From: JBBRHH01 sp038222915
GTDB lineage: Bacteria; Planctomycetota; Phycisphaerae; Tepidisphaerales; Tepidisphaeraceae
Length of the DNA: 6,144 bases
Assembly: GCA_038222915.1 (NCBI GenBank)
Contig: JBBRHH010000390.1
Coordinates: 1 to 6,144, forward strand
Reading direction: 5' to 3'
The notes under the pieces were generated by a model, which did no database searches, was not told the origin of the DNA, and saw only the letters and a program-made list of their open reading frames with translations. Shown here in pieces: positions 1 through 6,144 of the stretch. Every line of letters starts with the position of its first letter. The stretch's first letter is position 1. The translations under genes and the position numbers were made by a program.

Positions 1-359
1 CGCAGACGAAGCGGATTGAGTTTCGGTGTCCGGACAGCTCGTGCAATCCGTATTTGGCGTTTAGTGGGATGGTGATGGCGGCGATTGATGGGATTCAGAA
101 CAAGATTCATCCGGGTGATCCGATGGACAAGGACATATACAAGCTGACGCCGGATGAATACGAGAAGATCGGGAGTGCGCCGGCTTCTCTGGATGAGGCT
201 TGTGATGCGCTGGAGTCGGATCATGAATTTTTGCTGGAGGGGGATGTGTTTACAGCGGATGTGATTCACTACTGGATCAAGTACAAGCGGGAGAATGAGA
301 TTGACGCGATTCGGATGAGGCCGCATCCGTTTGAGTTTTGTATGTATTTTGATATTTGA
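1..359 (+). CDS. glnA: Glutamine synthetase type I, C-terminal part (5' end outside window)
   Basis: This is the last ~119 residues of a class I glutamine synthetase, the ATP-dependent enzyme that joins ammonia and glutamate to form glutamine in the cytoplasm. The frame is open from base 3 to a TGA at 357-359. Near the edge it reads KRIEFRCPDSSCNPYLAF, which matches the E. coli stretch RRIEVRFPDPAANPYLCF; the Glu (18-20) and Arg (24-26) align with active-site residues of the family. AIDGIQNKIHPGDPMDKDIY follows; its final Tyr (138-140) aligns with the adenylylated Tyr of E. coli GlnA (NLYDLPPEE), suggesting the GSI-beta subtype. The end, RPHPFEFCMYFDI, is the usual family C-terminus. ATP and metal sites lie upstream of the window. 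No adenylyltransferase is visible here, so control by adenylylation is only suggested. The gene converges with the FkbM gene, whose stop lies 55 bases away. Confidence 0.96.
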   Translation, partial: QTKRIEFRCPDSSCNPYLAFSGMVMAAIDGIQNKIHPGDPMDKDIYKLTPDEYEKIGSAPASLDEACDALESDHEFLLEGDVFTADVIHYWIKYKRENEIDAIRMRPHPFEFCMYFDI

Positions 360-372
360 GGGTTGAGGATTT

Positions 373-414
373 ACCGCGGAGGCGCGGGGGCGCAGAGGAA
401 GACGCGGAGAAGAA
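373..414. repeat. Degenerate GC-rich tandem element (CGCRGRG units) between convergent genes
   Basis: The gap between the two convergent genes is almost filled by four near-copies of a 7-base unit: CGCGGAG at 375-381, CGCGGGG at 383-389, CGCAGAG at 391-397 and CGCGGAG at 403-409. They are spaced 8, 8 and 12 bases apart, and the element is preceded by ACC. From memory, similar accgcggag/acgcggag strings occur between genes in many environmental bacterial genomes, notably of Planctomycetota and Verrucomicrobiota; their role is not known to me. I see no hairpin with a U-tract here, so nothing in the gap looks like an intrinsic terminator for either gene. Confidence 0.55.
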
Positions 415-1272
415 CTATCGAGTTGGAAGGCAGAGGATGTGGGCTCGGGCGAAGCCTTCGGTGTTGGTGCTGCCTTCTATTACCTGCTGATAGCAGGGCG
501 GGGCGGAGAGGGGGGTCAGGTGGTAGTTTTTTTGTTGTAGCTCGTGGATGCAGCCGAGGAGGGATTTGGGGCTGTGGATTTCTATTATTAGTTTGGGGCG
601 GAGCTCTGTCAGGAGCCGGGTGGCTCCTTTTAGTACACCTACTTCGAAGTCCTCCACGTCAATTTTTATGAAGTCGAGGGGCTGGGGCGGGATGGCGAAG
701 ACTATGTCGTCGAGCGTGGTGGTTTCAATGGTCAGCGAACCCTCGGGAGCGGTGGTGCTGTCGGGCAGGAGGTGGCTGTCGGGTTCGCCCATGGCGGCGA
801 ATTGTTGGGTGCCGGTGTTTTCGGCGACTGCCTTTTGGATGAAGGTGATGTTAGTGAGGTTGTTGATTTGACAGTTGCGCTGGGCGCGGGGCAGGTTGGC
901 GGGGTCGGGTTCGAAGGCGAGGACGTGGCCGGTGGGGCCGACGCGTTGGGCGAGGAGCATGGTGTCGAAGCCGATGTTGGCTCCGATGTCGGCGACGCGC
1001 ATGCCGGGCTGGATGAGTTTTTCCAGAGCGACGTCGACTTCGTTTTCGTAGGAGGTGTTGAGCCAGTAATAGTTGGGGGTGTTGCGATCGACTTCGAGCT
1101 TCATGCCTTTGTTGGGGCCGCGGGAGATGGTGATGATCATGCCGCCGGTGGCGGGGACGACGCGGGTGAGCATGGCGGCGAGTGGGCCGAGGAGGCGGGG
1201 GTGGCGATAAACGAAGCGCTTGAACGATTGGGGCGTGGCGCTGGCGAGCTTGAGGAGTAGCCGTCGGAACAT
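415..1272 (-). CDS. FkbM family SAM-dependent methyltransferase
   Basis: A 285-residue protein that fits the FkbM family, enzymes that transfer a methyl group from S-adenosylmethionine, usually to a sugar or polyketide hydroxyl. The SAM-binding motif I is VADIGANIG (residues 93-101), followed by AFEPD (119-123), where Glu121 would hold the ribose. The family signature appears as DFIKIDVEDFEVGVLKGA (200-217), then PKLIIEIH in the next strand. Residues 1-50 are basic and helical, with no clear signal peptide or membrane segment, so it is probably cytoplasmic or peripherally membrane-bound. The ATG at 1270-1272 was chosen because it lies one base after the TAG of the preceding glycosyltransferase (TAG-C-ATG), implying coupled translation; the same frame stays open further upstream, but that part is antisense-like low-complexity sequence overlapping the neighbour. 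No Shine-Dalgarno is visible. With two glycosyltransferases upstream, O-methylation of a glycan is the likely job. Oddity: Asp208 replaces the Gly common after KIDVE. Confidence 0.9.
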   Translation of the reverse strand: MFRRLLLKLASATPQSFKRFVYRHPRLLGPLAAMLTRVVPATGGMIITISRGPNKGMKLEVDRNTPNYYWLNTSYENEVDVALEKLIQPGMRVADIGANIGFDTMLLAQRVGPTGHVLAFEPDPANLPRAQRNCQINNLTNITFIQKAVAENTGTQQFAAMGEPDSHLLPDSTTAPEGSLTIETTTLDDIVFAIPPQPLDFIKIDVEDFEVGVLKGATRLLTELRPKLIIEIHSPKSLLGCIHELQQKNYHLTPLSAPPCYQQVIEGSTNTEGFARAHILCLPTR

Positions 1273-1273
1273 G

Positions 1274-2482
1274 CTAGTGGCCGGCGTTGTCGATGGTGGT
1301 TTGGTAGACGTCGCGCCAGGTTTGCAGCTTGGCGTCCCAGGAGAATTCCTGGGCGCGGGCCAGGGTGGCTTGGCGCATGGGGTAGACATCGCTGGAGGCG
1401 AGTTGCTGGATGCTGTCGGCGGTGGCTTTGAAGTCGCTGAAGTCGACGAGGAGGCCGCTCTTGCCGTTTTCGATGATGTTCCGGAAGCCGGCGTTGTTGT
1501 TGAGGATGGGGACGCAGCCGGCGGCCATGCCTTCGAGGGCGGCGATGCCGAAGCCTTCATATTCAGAGGCGGAGACGAAGAATTCGCCCTGGCAGTATTC
1601 GTCGATGAGCTGATGGTCGTCGACTTCGCCGACGAAGGTGGTTTTCGGGGAGATGCCGAGGCGCCTGGCGAGAGCTTCGAGCTGTTCGCGGAGGCTGGAC
1701 CAATCGGAACCTACGATGCGGAGTTCGAAGTCGAAGCCGCGGCGGTGGAGCTCGGCGAAGACAGCGAGGAGATGCTCGACGCGCTTGTTGGCGGAGAGGC
1801 GGCCGACGAAGACGAAGCGGCGATGGTGTTTGGGGCGGTTGGAGCAGTCGCGGAAGCGGCTGGGGGAGACGCCGTTTTCGACGAGCTGAATGTGATCGCT
1901 GATTTTTTCGAAGAGCTGGTAGTCGCCCTTGCTGCAGGCGACGATGCGATCGACGTGGCTCTGGATGATGCGCTGGAAGTAGGAGAAGTAGAATTCCTTG
2001 ACGGCGGCGAGACGTGAGGTGTGGAAGATGCCGCCGTGGGTGGAGACGATGATGGGGCGGTGGTGGATCCACTTGGTGATGACGGCGTAGTCGAGCAGTG
2101 CGCCGATGCCGTGGACGTGGAGGACGTCGACCTGGCTGAGATGTTCGAGGGGGAGGAAGGCGGGTTTGTAGTATTTGAGATTGAGGAAGGGGATGCGGGT
2201 GACGGGGAGGCCGTCGATGGAGTCGCGGGCGGGAAGGATTTCGCGGCGTTCCTGGACGCGGTTGAGGCAGAGGACGCGGGACTGGATGTTGACGGCGCGG
2301 GTTTGCTGGGCGAGCTCGAGAACGAACTTTTCAATGCCGCCGGTGCTCGGCCAGAAATCCGTGCAGATGTGAAGGACCTGGATGGGCTTGGTGTTTTGCA
2401 CGGAGTTGTAAAAAGCCGCAGGGCCATCCCTTGAACAGGCCTCTGGCCGGGGCGGATTCAGGCCTGCCGCCGGCGCTGCCAT
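1274..2482 (-). CDS. Glycosyltransferase family 4 (GT-B fold)
   Basis: A retaining GT-B glycosyltransferase that would move a sugar from a nucleotide-sugar donor to a growing glycan at the cytoplasmic face of the membrane. Counting from the ATG at 2480-2482 (402 residues), the N-terminal domain starts with IQVLHICTDFWPSTGGIEKF (about 34-53), containing the family's glycine-rich GGIE loop; VSTHGG is at about 146-151. The C-terminal donor domain begins with FVFVGRLSANKR (about 223-234) and contains EGFGIAALE (309-317), the EX7E motif of GT4 enzymes. No membrane segments are seen. The start is uncertain: a TTG at 2509, this ATG, and a GTG at 2401 are all in frame, and none has a clear Shine-Dalgarno. 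The GTG would give 375 residues, typical of GT4, and would drop an N-terminal stretch with no recognisable fold. The gene lies between the GT2 gene and the FkbM gene on the same strand and is probably co-transcribed. Donor and acceptor are unknown. Confidence 0.92.
   Translation of the reverse strand: MAAPAAGLNPPRPEACSRDGPAAFYNSVQNTKPIQVLHICTDFWPSTGGIEKFVLELAQQTRAVNIQSRVLCLNRVQERREILPARDSIDGLPVTRIPFLNLKYYKPAFLPLEHLSQVDVLHVHGIGALLDYAVITKWIHHRPIIVSTHGGIFHTSRLAAVKEFYFSYFQRIIQSHVDRIVACSKGDYQLFEKISDHIQLVENGVSPSRFRDCSNRPKHHRRFVFVGRLSANKRVEHLLAVFAELHRRGFDFELRIVGSDWSSLREQLEALARRLGISPKTTFVGEVDDHQLIDEYCQGEFFVSASEYEGFGIAALEGMAAGCVPILNNNAGFRNIIENGKSGLLVDFSDFKATADSIQQLASSDVYPMRQATLARAQEFSWDAKLQTWRDVYQTTIDNAGH
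2436..2466. repeat. Short inverted repeat near the GT4 gene start
   Basis: CAGGCCT at 2436-2442 pairs with AGGCCTG at 2460-2466 across a 17-base GC-rich loop. The second arm is itself part of a palindrome, CAGGCCTG (2459-2466). It lies between the possible GT4 starts at 2482 and 2401, so it is either within the first codons or in the leader of that gene. There is no T-tract, so it is not an intrinsic terminator. Such a short GC-rich match can arise by chance. Confidence 0.3.
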
Positions 2483-2531
2483 CGTCGCGATTTTGGGGAG
2501 ATGCTGCAAGTGCGAATGACCTGCAAAAGGT

Positions 2532-3413
2532 TCAGGTTGTGTTTATCGGAGCTTTATTTGGTTGGTGGGCGTGGAGGTCGCGGAGTTTGAGCTGGATCAT
2601 TTGTTCATAGATCATGATGAGACGAGCATAGGTTCGGCCGGGTCGGCCCTCCAGTATTCCGCCCTGGAAGAAGAGCACAATCAGCCAGCGGAGGGTTGGA
2701 CGAAAGGGGAGGCGATACCAGATGCGCTTGAGGACGCGGCGTTTTCGGACCGGGTCTTTGTTGAAAATATCGCGCAGCCGGAGGGGTTCGGTGGCGTCTT
2801 GGGCGATGCGGCGGGCTTCCTGTGTGCTGTAGCGGTTGTGTTTTTCGAACCAGTCTTCGAGGCCTTTGCTGAAATTGAAGTGGAGGTAGGGGGAGTGGAG
2901 GCGGCCGACGGAGCCGGTGGTGAGCTCGCGCTGGCCGTGGCCGTAGTCGTGGAAGCGCATGCGGGATTTGTGAAAGAGGCGCATCTGGTAGGCGGGGTAG
3001 CCGCCGGTGCGGCGGAGCCATCGGCCCCTGAACATGAGCTTGCTGGGGACATAAAAGCCGGCCTCCGGGGGGTTGGCGGCGATAAGGGCCCGCATTTCTT
3101 CGAGGATTTCGGGGGTGAAGCGTTCGTCGGCGTCGAGGTGGAAGACCCAGTCGTGCTTGAGGGGGATATTTTCTATGGCCCAGTTGCGCTGGGCGCCGAA
3201 GGACTGGAAGGGGTTGATGTGGACTTGTACGCCTTTGGACTGGGCGATGGGGACGGTCTGGTCGGTGGAACAGGAGTCGAGGACGTGGACGTCGTCGGAC
3301 CAATCGCAGGAGGCGAGGCAGTCGGAGATGTTGATCTCTTCGTTGAGGGTGAGGATGACAACGGAAACGGGGAGGGGCGGGGTCGCTGGATTTTCTGCTG
3401 AGGTGGAGGTCAC
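2532..3413 (-). CDS. Glycosyltransferase family 2, WaaE/beta-1,4-glucosyltransferase-like
   Basis: A 293-residue inverting GT-A glycosyltransferase. Numbered from the GTG start, the opening strand VSVVILTLNEE (16-26) is the nucleotide-binding start of GT2 enzymes. HVLDSCSTDQT (43-53) follows, then GAQRNWAI (73-80) and FHLDADERF (91-99), where Asp94-Ala-Asp96 is the DXD motif that holds the metal and sugar nucleotide. This order, with DADE and GAQRN, resembles the group of LPS core glucosyltransferases that includes WaaE/KdtX. The C-terminal part has a hydrophobic stretch, LRWLIVLFFQGGILEG, flanked by basic residues, suggesting membrane association. The GTG at 3411-3413 is the only ATG, GTG or TTG in frame between the upstream terminator's T-tract and the first motif; the open frame beyond it runs through the terminator and antisense to the next gene. 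There is no Shine-Dalgarno. It is first in the probable GT2-GT4-FkbM unit. The exact sugar and acceptor cannot be inferred. Confidence 0.92.
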   Translation of the reverse strand: MTSTSAENPATPPLPVSVVILTLNEEINISDCLASCDWSDDVHVLDSCSTDQTVPIAQSKGVQVHINPFQSFGAQRNWAIENIPLKHDWVFHLDADERFTPEILEEMRALIAANPPEAGFYVPSKLMFRGRWLRRTGGYPAYQMRLFHKSRMRFHDYGHGQRELTTGSVGRLHSPYLHFNFSKGLEDWFEKHNRYSTQEARRIAQDATEPLRLRDIFNKDPVRKRRVLKRIWYRLPFRPTLRWLIVLFFQGGILEGRPGRTYARLIMIYEQMIQLKLRDLHAHQPNKAPINTT

Positions 3414-3421
3414 TGTGAGAG

Positions 3422-3430
3422 AGTTTAGCA
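3422..3430 (-). promoter_or_regulatory. Possible extended -10 promoter for the GT2-GT4-FkbM unit
   Basis: On the minus strand TGCTAAACT reads as an extended -10 element (TG, one base, then a TAAACT hexamer at 3427-3422). It lies just after the terminator and 8 bases before the GTG of the GT2 gene. A hexamer 17 bases upstream (3450-3445) is only TTTTTT, part of the terminator's T-tract, so the -35 is weak. Transcription would start at about 3414-3416, giving an almost leaderless message. The idea rests on position and a short match. Read-through of the terminator is an alternative way to express the genes. Confidence 0.25.
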
Positions 3431-3443
3431 GGATCGCGGGTGC

Positions 3444-3476
3444 AAAAAAAAGCTCCCGCCGGCGGGGGCGGGAGCT
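3444..3476 (-). terminator. Rho-independent terminator after the large anchored-protein gene
   Basis: Read on the minus strand, AGCTCCCGCC (3476-3467) pairs perfectly over 10 bases with GGCGGGAGCT (3460-3451) around a 6-base loop. It runs straight into a tract of eight T (3451-3444). This is a textbook intrinsic terminator. It lies about 30 bases past the TAA at 3506-3508 and separates the large gene from the glycosyltransferase genes. On the plus strand the A-tract precedes the hairpin, so it should not act in that direction. Confidence 0.9.
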
Positions 3477-3505
3477 GAGGGAATTCTGCAGAGGTGAACG
3501 CGGTG

Positions 3506-6144
3506 TTAGCGACGTCGGGCCTGGGGCTTTGCCTTTGGCTTGAGCATGTAGCCGACGGCAAAGATGGTGCAAAGGAGGAAGCCGCCACCGAGGACGGCGG
3601 TTGCTGTGCCCCAGGGTTTGGGGGCGGGGGCGACTTCGGCGGGGGTTGGAGGCTGGACTACGGCGTTGACGCCAGAGGGGAGAAGCATGGCGGGGGCGGC
3701 ACTGAGGCCGCCCGATGTGGAGGCGGCGGGTGCGGTGGCCGGGGCGGTGACGGGATTGGCGGTGCCGTCGGCGGGGGGTGTCCAGTCGGCGAGAACTTCC
3801 TTGCGCAGGCGTTCGCATTCGCCGAACCAGAGTGGGCCGCCGGGCTGGGGGTAGTCGACGTAGAAGGATTTCAGCTTGCTTCGGACGTTGGCGACCATGC
3901 CTTTGGGGTCCTTGAAGTCAGCGGGCACCGGTTGCATCGCGGCGATGGCGATGTCGCACCGCATCAGCTTGATGATCGATTCCCAGTACTGGGCGTTGTA
4001 GGTCTGGACGGTTTCCTTGGTGACCGGATCATACTTTGGAGTCATTGGTGTGCCGGTTTTTCCAGCGCCAATGAGTTTGGCGAGGATCGAACGGGCATTG
4101 ATGAAGTCGCTGAGGTCGTAGTAGAGGTATGCTTCCTGAAGGAGAATTCCGAGGACAACGCCATCATCGGGACTCTTGTGCTCTATATTGACCAATTGGT
4201 TGAACTTGGTCTGGCAGATCTTCAGAAGGCCGTTGAGCATTTCGGCCTTTTTGGAGGGGTCGGTGGTGAGGCGGATTTCCTCGAGCTTGATCTTTTCATC
4301 CTGGAGCTCATAGGCCTTGGCGAGCTTGACGATCTCTGGATTCTTGCTCTTGTGCACGAATTGAACCAGGAAGCCGCTTATCTTTGCGCGCTGCGAGGCA
4401 AGATCGGACACTTTGTCGGGTTCGTCGCCGGCGGCCTTGCGTATACGGAATTCTTCGCCGAGGTCGTCCATTAACTGTGTGGCAAAGACGAGTCCTTCCT
4501 GCGGGGAGAGCTTGTCGACCAGGGTCGTGAGCATATCGAGCGCCTCGGGGATTCGCTTAAGGGCAATCAACGCTCGGAACCGGGTCTTGGACGCCTCTGA
4601 TCGGAGATTGTCAGCGTCAGGCAAGTCGACGATGCCGTCCTCGAACTTCTGGAGCATGTCCAGGGCTTTCTGAGGCAATTGAGGATTGCTGGCGGCTTCG
4701 TGAACCGCCAGATCGGCGGCGGTCAGGAGCGCACCGGCACGCAGAGTGCGGATGGCTTTTTGCTGCTTGGGATCGGTGGTGGCGGCGAGCTGTGGCGTGG
4801 CTTCGGCATCGACCTTGGCGGCAAGTTCCTGGATCTTTCCGACGGTGGTCAGCTTATCGGCGGCGGGCATCTGTTTGCCGGCGATGAAGAGCTTCTGGTT
4901 CCAGGCGTTCATTTCCATGTAGCGGGCGAAGAGAAGGCGATTGTCGTCCGCAGGGACCTGCTGGAGCAGGGAGATGATCTGGTCGACGCGGGCGAGCATT
5001 TCCTGTCGCTGTGCCGCGGTCGCGACTTGCGCGCCGCCCATGGCTGCATTGCGGCGGAGGAGAATGCGGGCTTTGTCGAAAGCGAGGGCTTTCTTGCCGA
5101 ACTCCTTGATGCCGATGTCGCAGAGTTGTTCATACGCTTTCTGGAAGGCGGGGAGTTGGTTGGTTTTCGGGTCGCGCGAGAGCCGGGTCAGGAGGTTGTA
5201 GGATTCGCTGAAGGCCGGTTCGCGGAGCTTGGTGTTATTGGGGAACTTACGAACGAAGTCGAGATAGTCCTGGGCGGCCTCGAGATCATTGTCGGCCATG
5301 TCATTGAGGAAGGCGACAACATAGGCGGTGGATTCGACGTCGGTTTGCGGGACGCTGGCCGGCTGTGCTTCAGCGCGTTTGAGCAATTCCTTGCCGCAGG
5401 CGATGGGCAAGGTCAGTTTTTTCTTGCCTTCGTCGATCTTTGCCTGGAGAGATTTTTCCTGGGCCACGTCTTTGGTTTCTTTTGCCTTGTCCAGCTTTTG
5501 ATTGAGCTGGTCGATGTCGAAGCCAGTGGGCTTCGCCCGCATCACGAGCGCATAGAGACGAGCCGGGTCGAGGTCTTTTGGCTTGGCGTCGTCGCCAACC
5601 GCGGCGAGGAGGAGCTGCTGGATGACGGGCTTCAAGGCCGGCTGGGCTTCCTGAAGTTTCAGCAAGACAGTCTGGGCTTCCGCGGTGGCCTTGGGGTCTT
5701 TTTTCTCCGTGCCTTCCTTGGTAAGGACACGGTACTCGAAGAAACGCAATTGGGCTTCGGCAGCCTTCTGCGCGGTGTCAACGGTCGCGGGGTCGACGGG
5801 GGTCTTGGAATCGCCTTTGATGTTGGCTGCGGTGATGTTCTTGGCGTTCCAGTCCTGCATGTCGGCGACGTCGGCCTTGGCGGCGTCGAGCGTGCCCTTT
5901 TCCTGGAGATCGCATACGGCACGGAAATACTTGGCATCGTATTTCATGGAAAGAGTGACATCCTTTTCCGCCTTGAGCACGTTGTCGAAGAATGCCCGTG
6001 CATCCTTGTAGTTGCCCTTGAGCAAATTGAACTTGCCAAGGCGAAGGCGGACGGTGGGCTGGATGCCGCTGTCTTCGTTGTCGTACTCGGTTAGCTCTTT
6101 AACGGCGTTGTCGATGATGGTTGCGCGCTCGGTGTCGGCTTCGT
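3506..6144 (-). CDS. Large helical-repeat (TPR-like) protein with C-terminal membrane anchor, N-terminus outside window
   Basis: I do not recognise this family. The frame is open from the right edge to a TAA at 3506-3508, giving 878 visible residues; the true start is off the window, because the first possible internal start (TTG at 6025) falls inside a helical repeat. Visible residues 31-56, including LGKFNLLKGNYKDARAFF, fit one tetratricopeptide-type helix pair, and much of the rest is Ala/Lys/Leu-rich and helical, suggesting an alpha-solenoid. A charged stretch at about 210-242 may be a coiled coil. A Pro/Ala/Thr-rich linker covers about 788-844 (bases 3611-3781), then one hydrophobic helix at about 845-867 (bases 3542-3610), ending in a tail with KPKAKPQARRR. 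By the positive-inside rule the tail would be cytoplasmic and the helical part outside the membrane, if a signal peptide exists upstream. No catalytic motif is seen. A scaffold or binding role is only a guess. It ends at its own terminator, so it is probably not in the glycosyltransferase operon. Confidence 0.85.
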   Translation of the reverse strand, partial: EADTERATIIDNAVKELTEYDNEDSGIQPTVRLRLGKFNLLKGNYKDARAFFDNVLKAEKDVTLSMKYDAKYFRAVCDLQEKGTLDAAKADVADMQDWNAKNITAANIKGDSKTPVDPATVDTAQKAAEAQLRFFEYRVLTKEGTEKKDPKATAEAQTVLLKLQEAQPALKPVIQQLLLAAVGDDAKPKDLDPARLYALVMRAKPTGFDIDQLNQKLDKAKETKDVAQEKSLQAKIDEGKKKLTLPIACGKELLKRAEAQPASVPQTDVESTAYVVAFLNDMADNDLEAAQDYLDFVRKFPNNTKLREPAFSESYNLLTRLSRDPKTNQLPAFQKAYEQLCDIGIKEFGKKALAFDKARILLRRNAAMGGAQVATAAQRQEMLARVDQIISLLQQVPADDNRLLFARYMEMNAWNQKLFIAGKQMPAADKLTTVGKIQELAAKVDAEATPQLAATTDPKQQKAIRTLRAGALLTAADLAVHEAASNPQLPQKALDMLQKFEDGIVDLPDADNLRSEASKTRFRALIALKRIPEALDMLTTLVDKLSPQEGLVFATQLMDDLGEEFRIRKAAGDEPDKVSDLASQRAKISGFLVQFVHKSKNPEIVKLAKAYELQDEKIKLEEIRLTTDPSKKAEMLNGLLKICQTKFNQLVNIEHKSPDDGVVLGILLQEAYLYYDLSDFINARSILAKLIGAGKTGTPMTPKYDPVTKETVQTYNAQYWESIIKLMRCDIAIAAMQPVPADFKDPKGMVANVRSKLKSFYVDYPQPGGPLWFGECERLRKEVLADWTPPADGTANPVTAPATAPAASTSGGLSAAPAMLLPSGVNAVVQPPTPAEVAPAPKPWGTATAVLGGGFLLCTIFAVGYMLKPKAKPQARRR

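Noticed and set aside
373..414. CRISPR-like array
   Set aside because: The units are 7 bases with 1-5 base gaps. There are no spacers of CRISPR length and no cas genes.
1273..1560. In-frame upstream extension of the FkbM gene
   Set aside because: The 96 extra residues are Ser/Pro/Ala/Thr-rich, overlap the GT4 gene entirely and do not resemble the family. The ATG at 1272 fits both family length and operon spacing.
1220..2017. Plus-strand open frame opposite the GT4 gene
   Set aside because: Acidic, Gly/Ala-rich shadow produced by codon bias on the other strand. The minus strand carries the GT4 EX7E motif.
2562..3401. Plus-strand open frame opposite the GT2 gene
   Set aside because: Gly/Val/Glu-rich shadow with no recognisable motif; the minus strand carries clear GT2 motifs, including DXD.
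3414..3818. In-frame upstream extension of the GT2 gene
   Set aside because: The extension is Arg/Pro-rich, crosses the terminator hairpin and overlaps the end of the upstream gene in another frame, so it is not coding.
3494..4474. Plus-strand open frame over the terminator and the end of the large gene
   Set aside because: The product is a Gly-rich low-complexity string and the frame runs through an intrinsic terminator hairpin. It is antisense to a better supported gene.
4679..6094. Long plus-strand open frame opposite the helical-repeat gene
   Set aside because: It is the antisense shadow of a GC-rich gene. Its product is rich in Gly, Glu, Val and Phe runs with no family motif, while the minus-strand frame has coherent helical repeats, a membrane anchor and a terminator.

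Overview
The window looks like an ordinary piece of a GC-rich bacterial chromosome. It holds the 3' end of a type I glutamine synthetase gene on the plus strand and four genes on the minus strand. Three things point loosely to Planctomycetota (perhaps Phycisphaerae) or a neighbouring PVC-type lineage: genes without clear Shine-Dalgarno sites, a periodic GC-rich intergenic element of a kind I recall from such genomes, and a very large alpha-helical-repeat protein of no recognised family. This placement is an inference, not a proof.

Layout, left to right: (1) 1-359, plus strand, C-terminal part of glnA, entering from outside the window. (2) 360-414, a short gap between convergent genes that carries four degenerate CGCGGAG-type units. 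(3) 415-1272, minus, an FkbM-family SAM-dependent methyltransferase. (4) 1274-2482, minus, a GT4-type (GT-B fold) glycosyltransferase. (5) 2532-3413, minus, a GT2-type (GT-A fold) glycosyltransferase resembling the WaaE/beta-1,4-glucosyltransferase group. (6) 3444-3476, a strong intrinsic terminator pointing leftward. (7) 3506-6144, minus, a large helical-repeat protein with a C-terminal membrane anchor, whose 5' end lies beyond the right edge.

Transcription of the minus-strand block runs from right to left. The large anchored protein comes first and ends at the terminator. The GT2, GT4 and FkbM genes follow closely, with gaps of about 49 bases (fewer or more depending on the GT4 start) and 1 base, so they probably form one transcription unit. 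Together they plausibly build and O-methylate a surface or secreted glycan: one enzyme of each glycosyltransferase fold adds sugars and the FkbM enzyme caps or decorates the product. The acceptor and the sugars cannot be read from the sequence. The glutamine synthetase belongs to nitrogen assimilation and is only a convergent neighbour.

I do not see a CRISPR array, transposase, tRNA, rRNA or a convincing new multi-gene system. The points most worth a second look are the large anchored protein of unknown function, the terminator that fixes the GT2 start at a GTG just downstream (possibly a leaderless message), and the periodic intergenic element.
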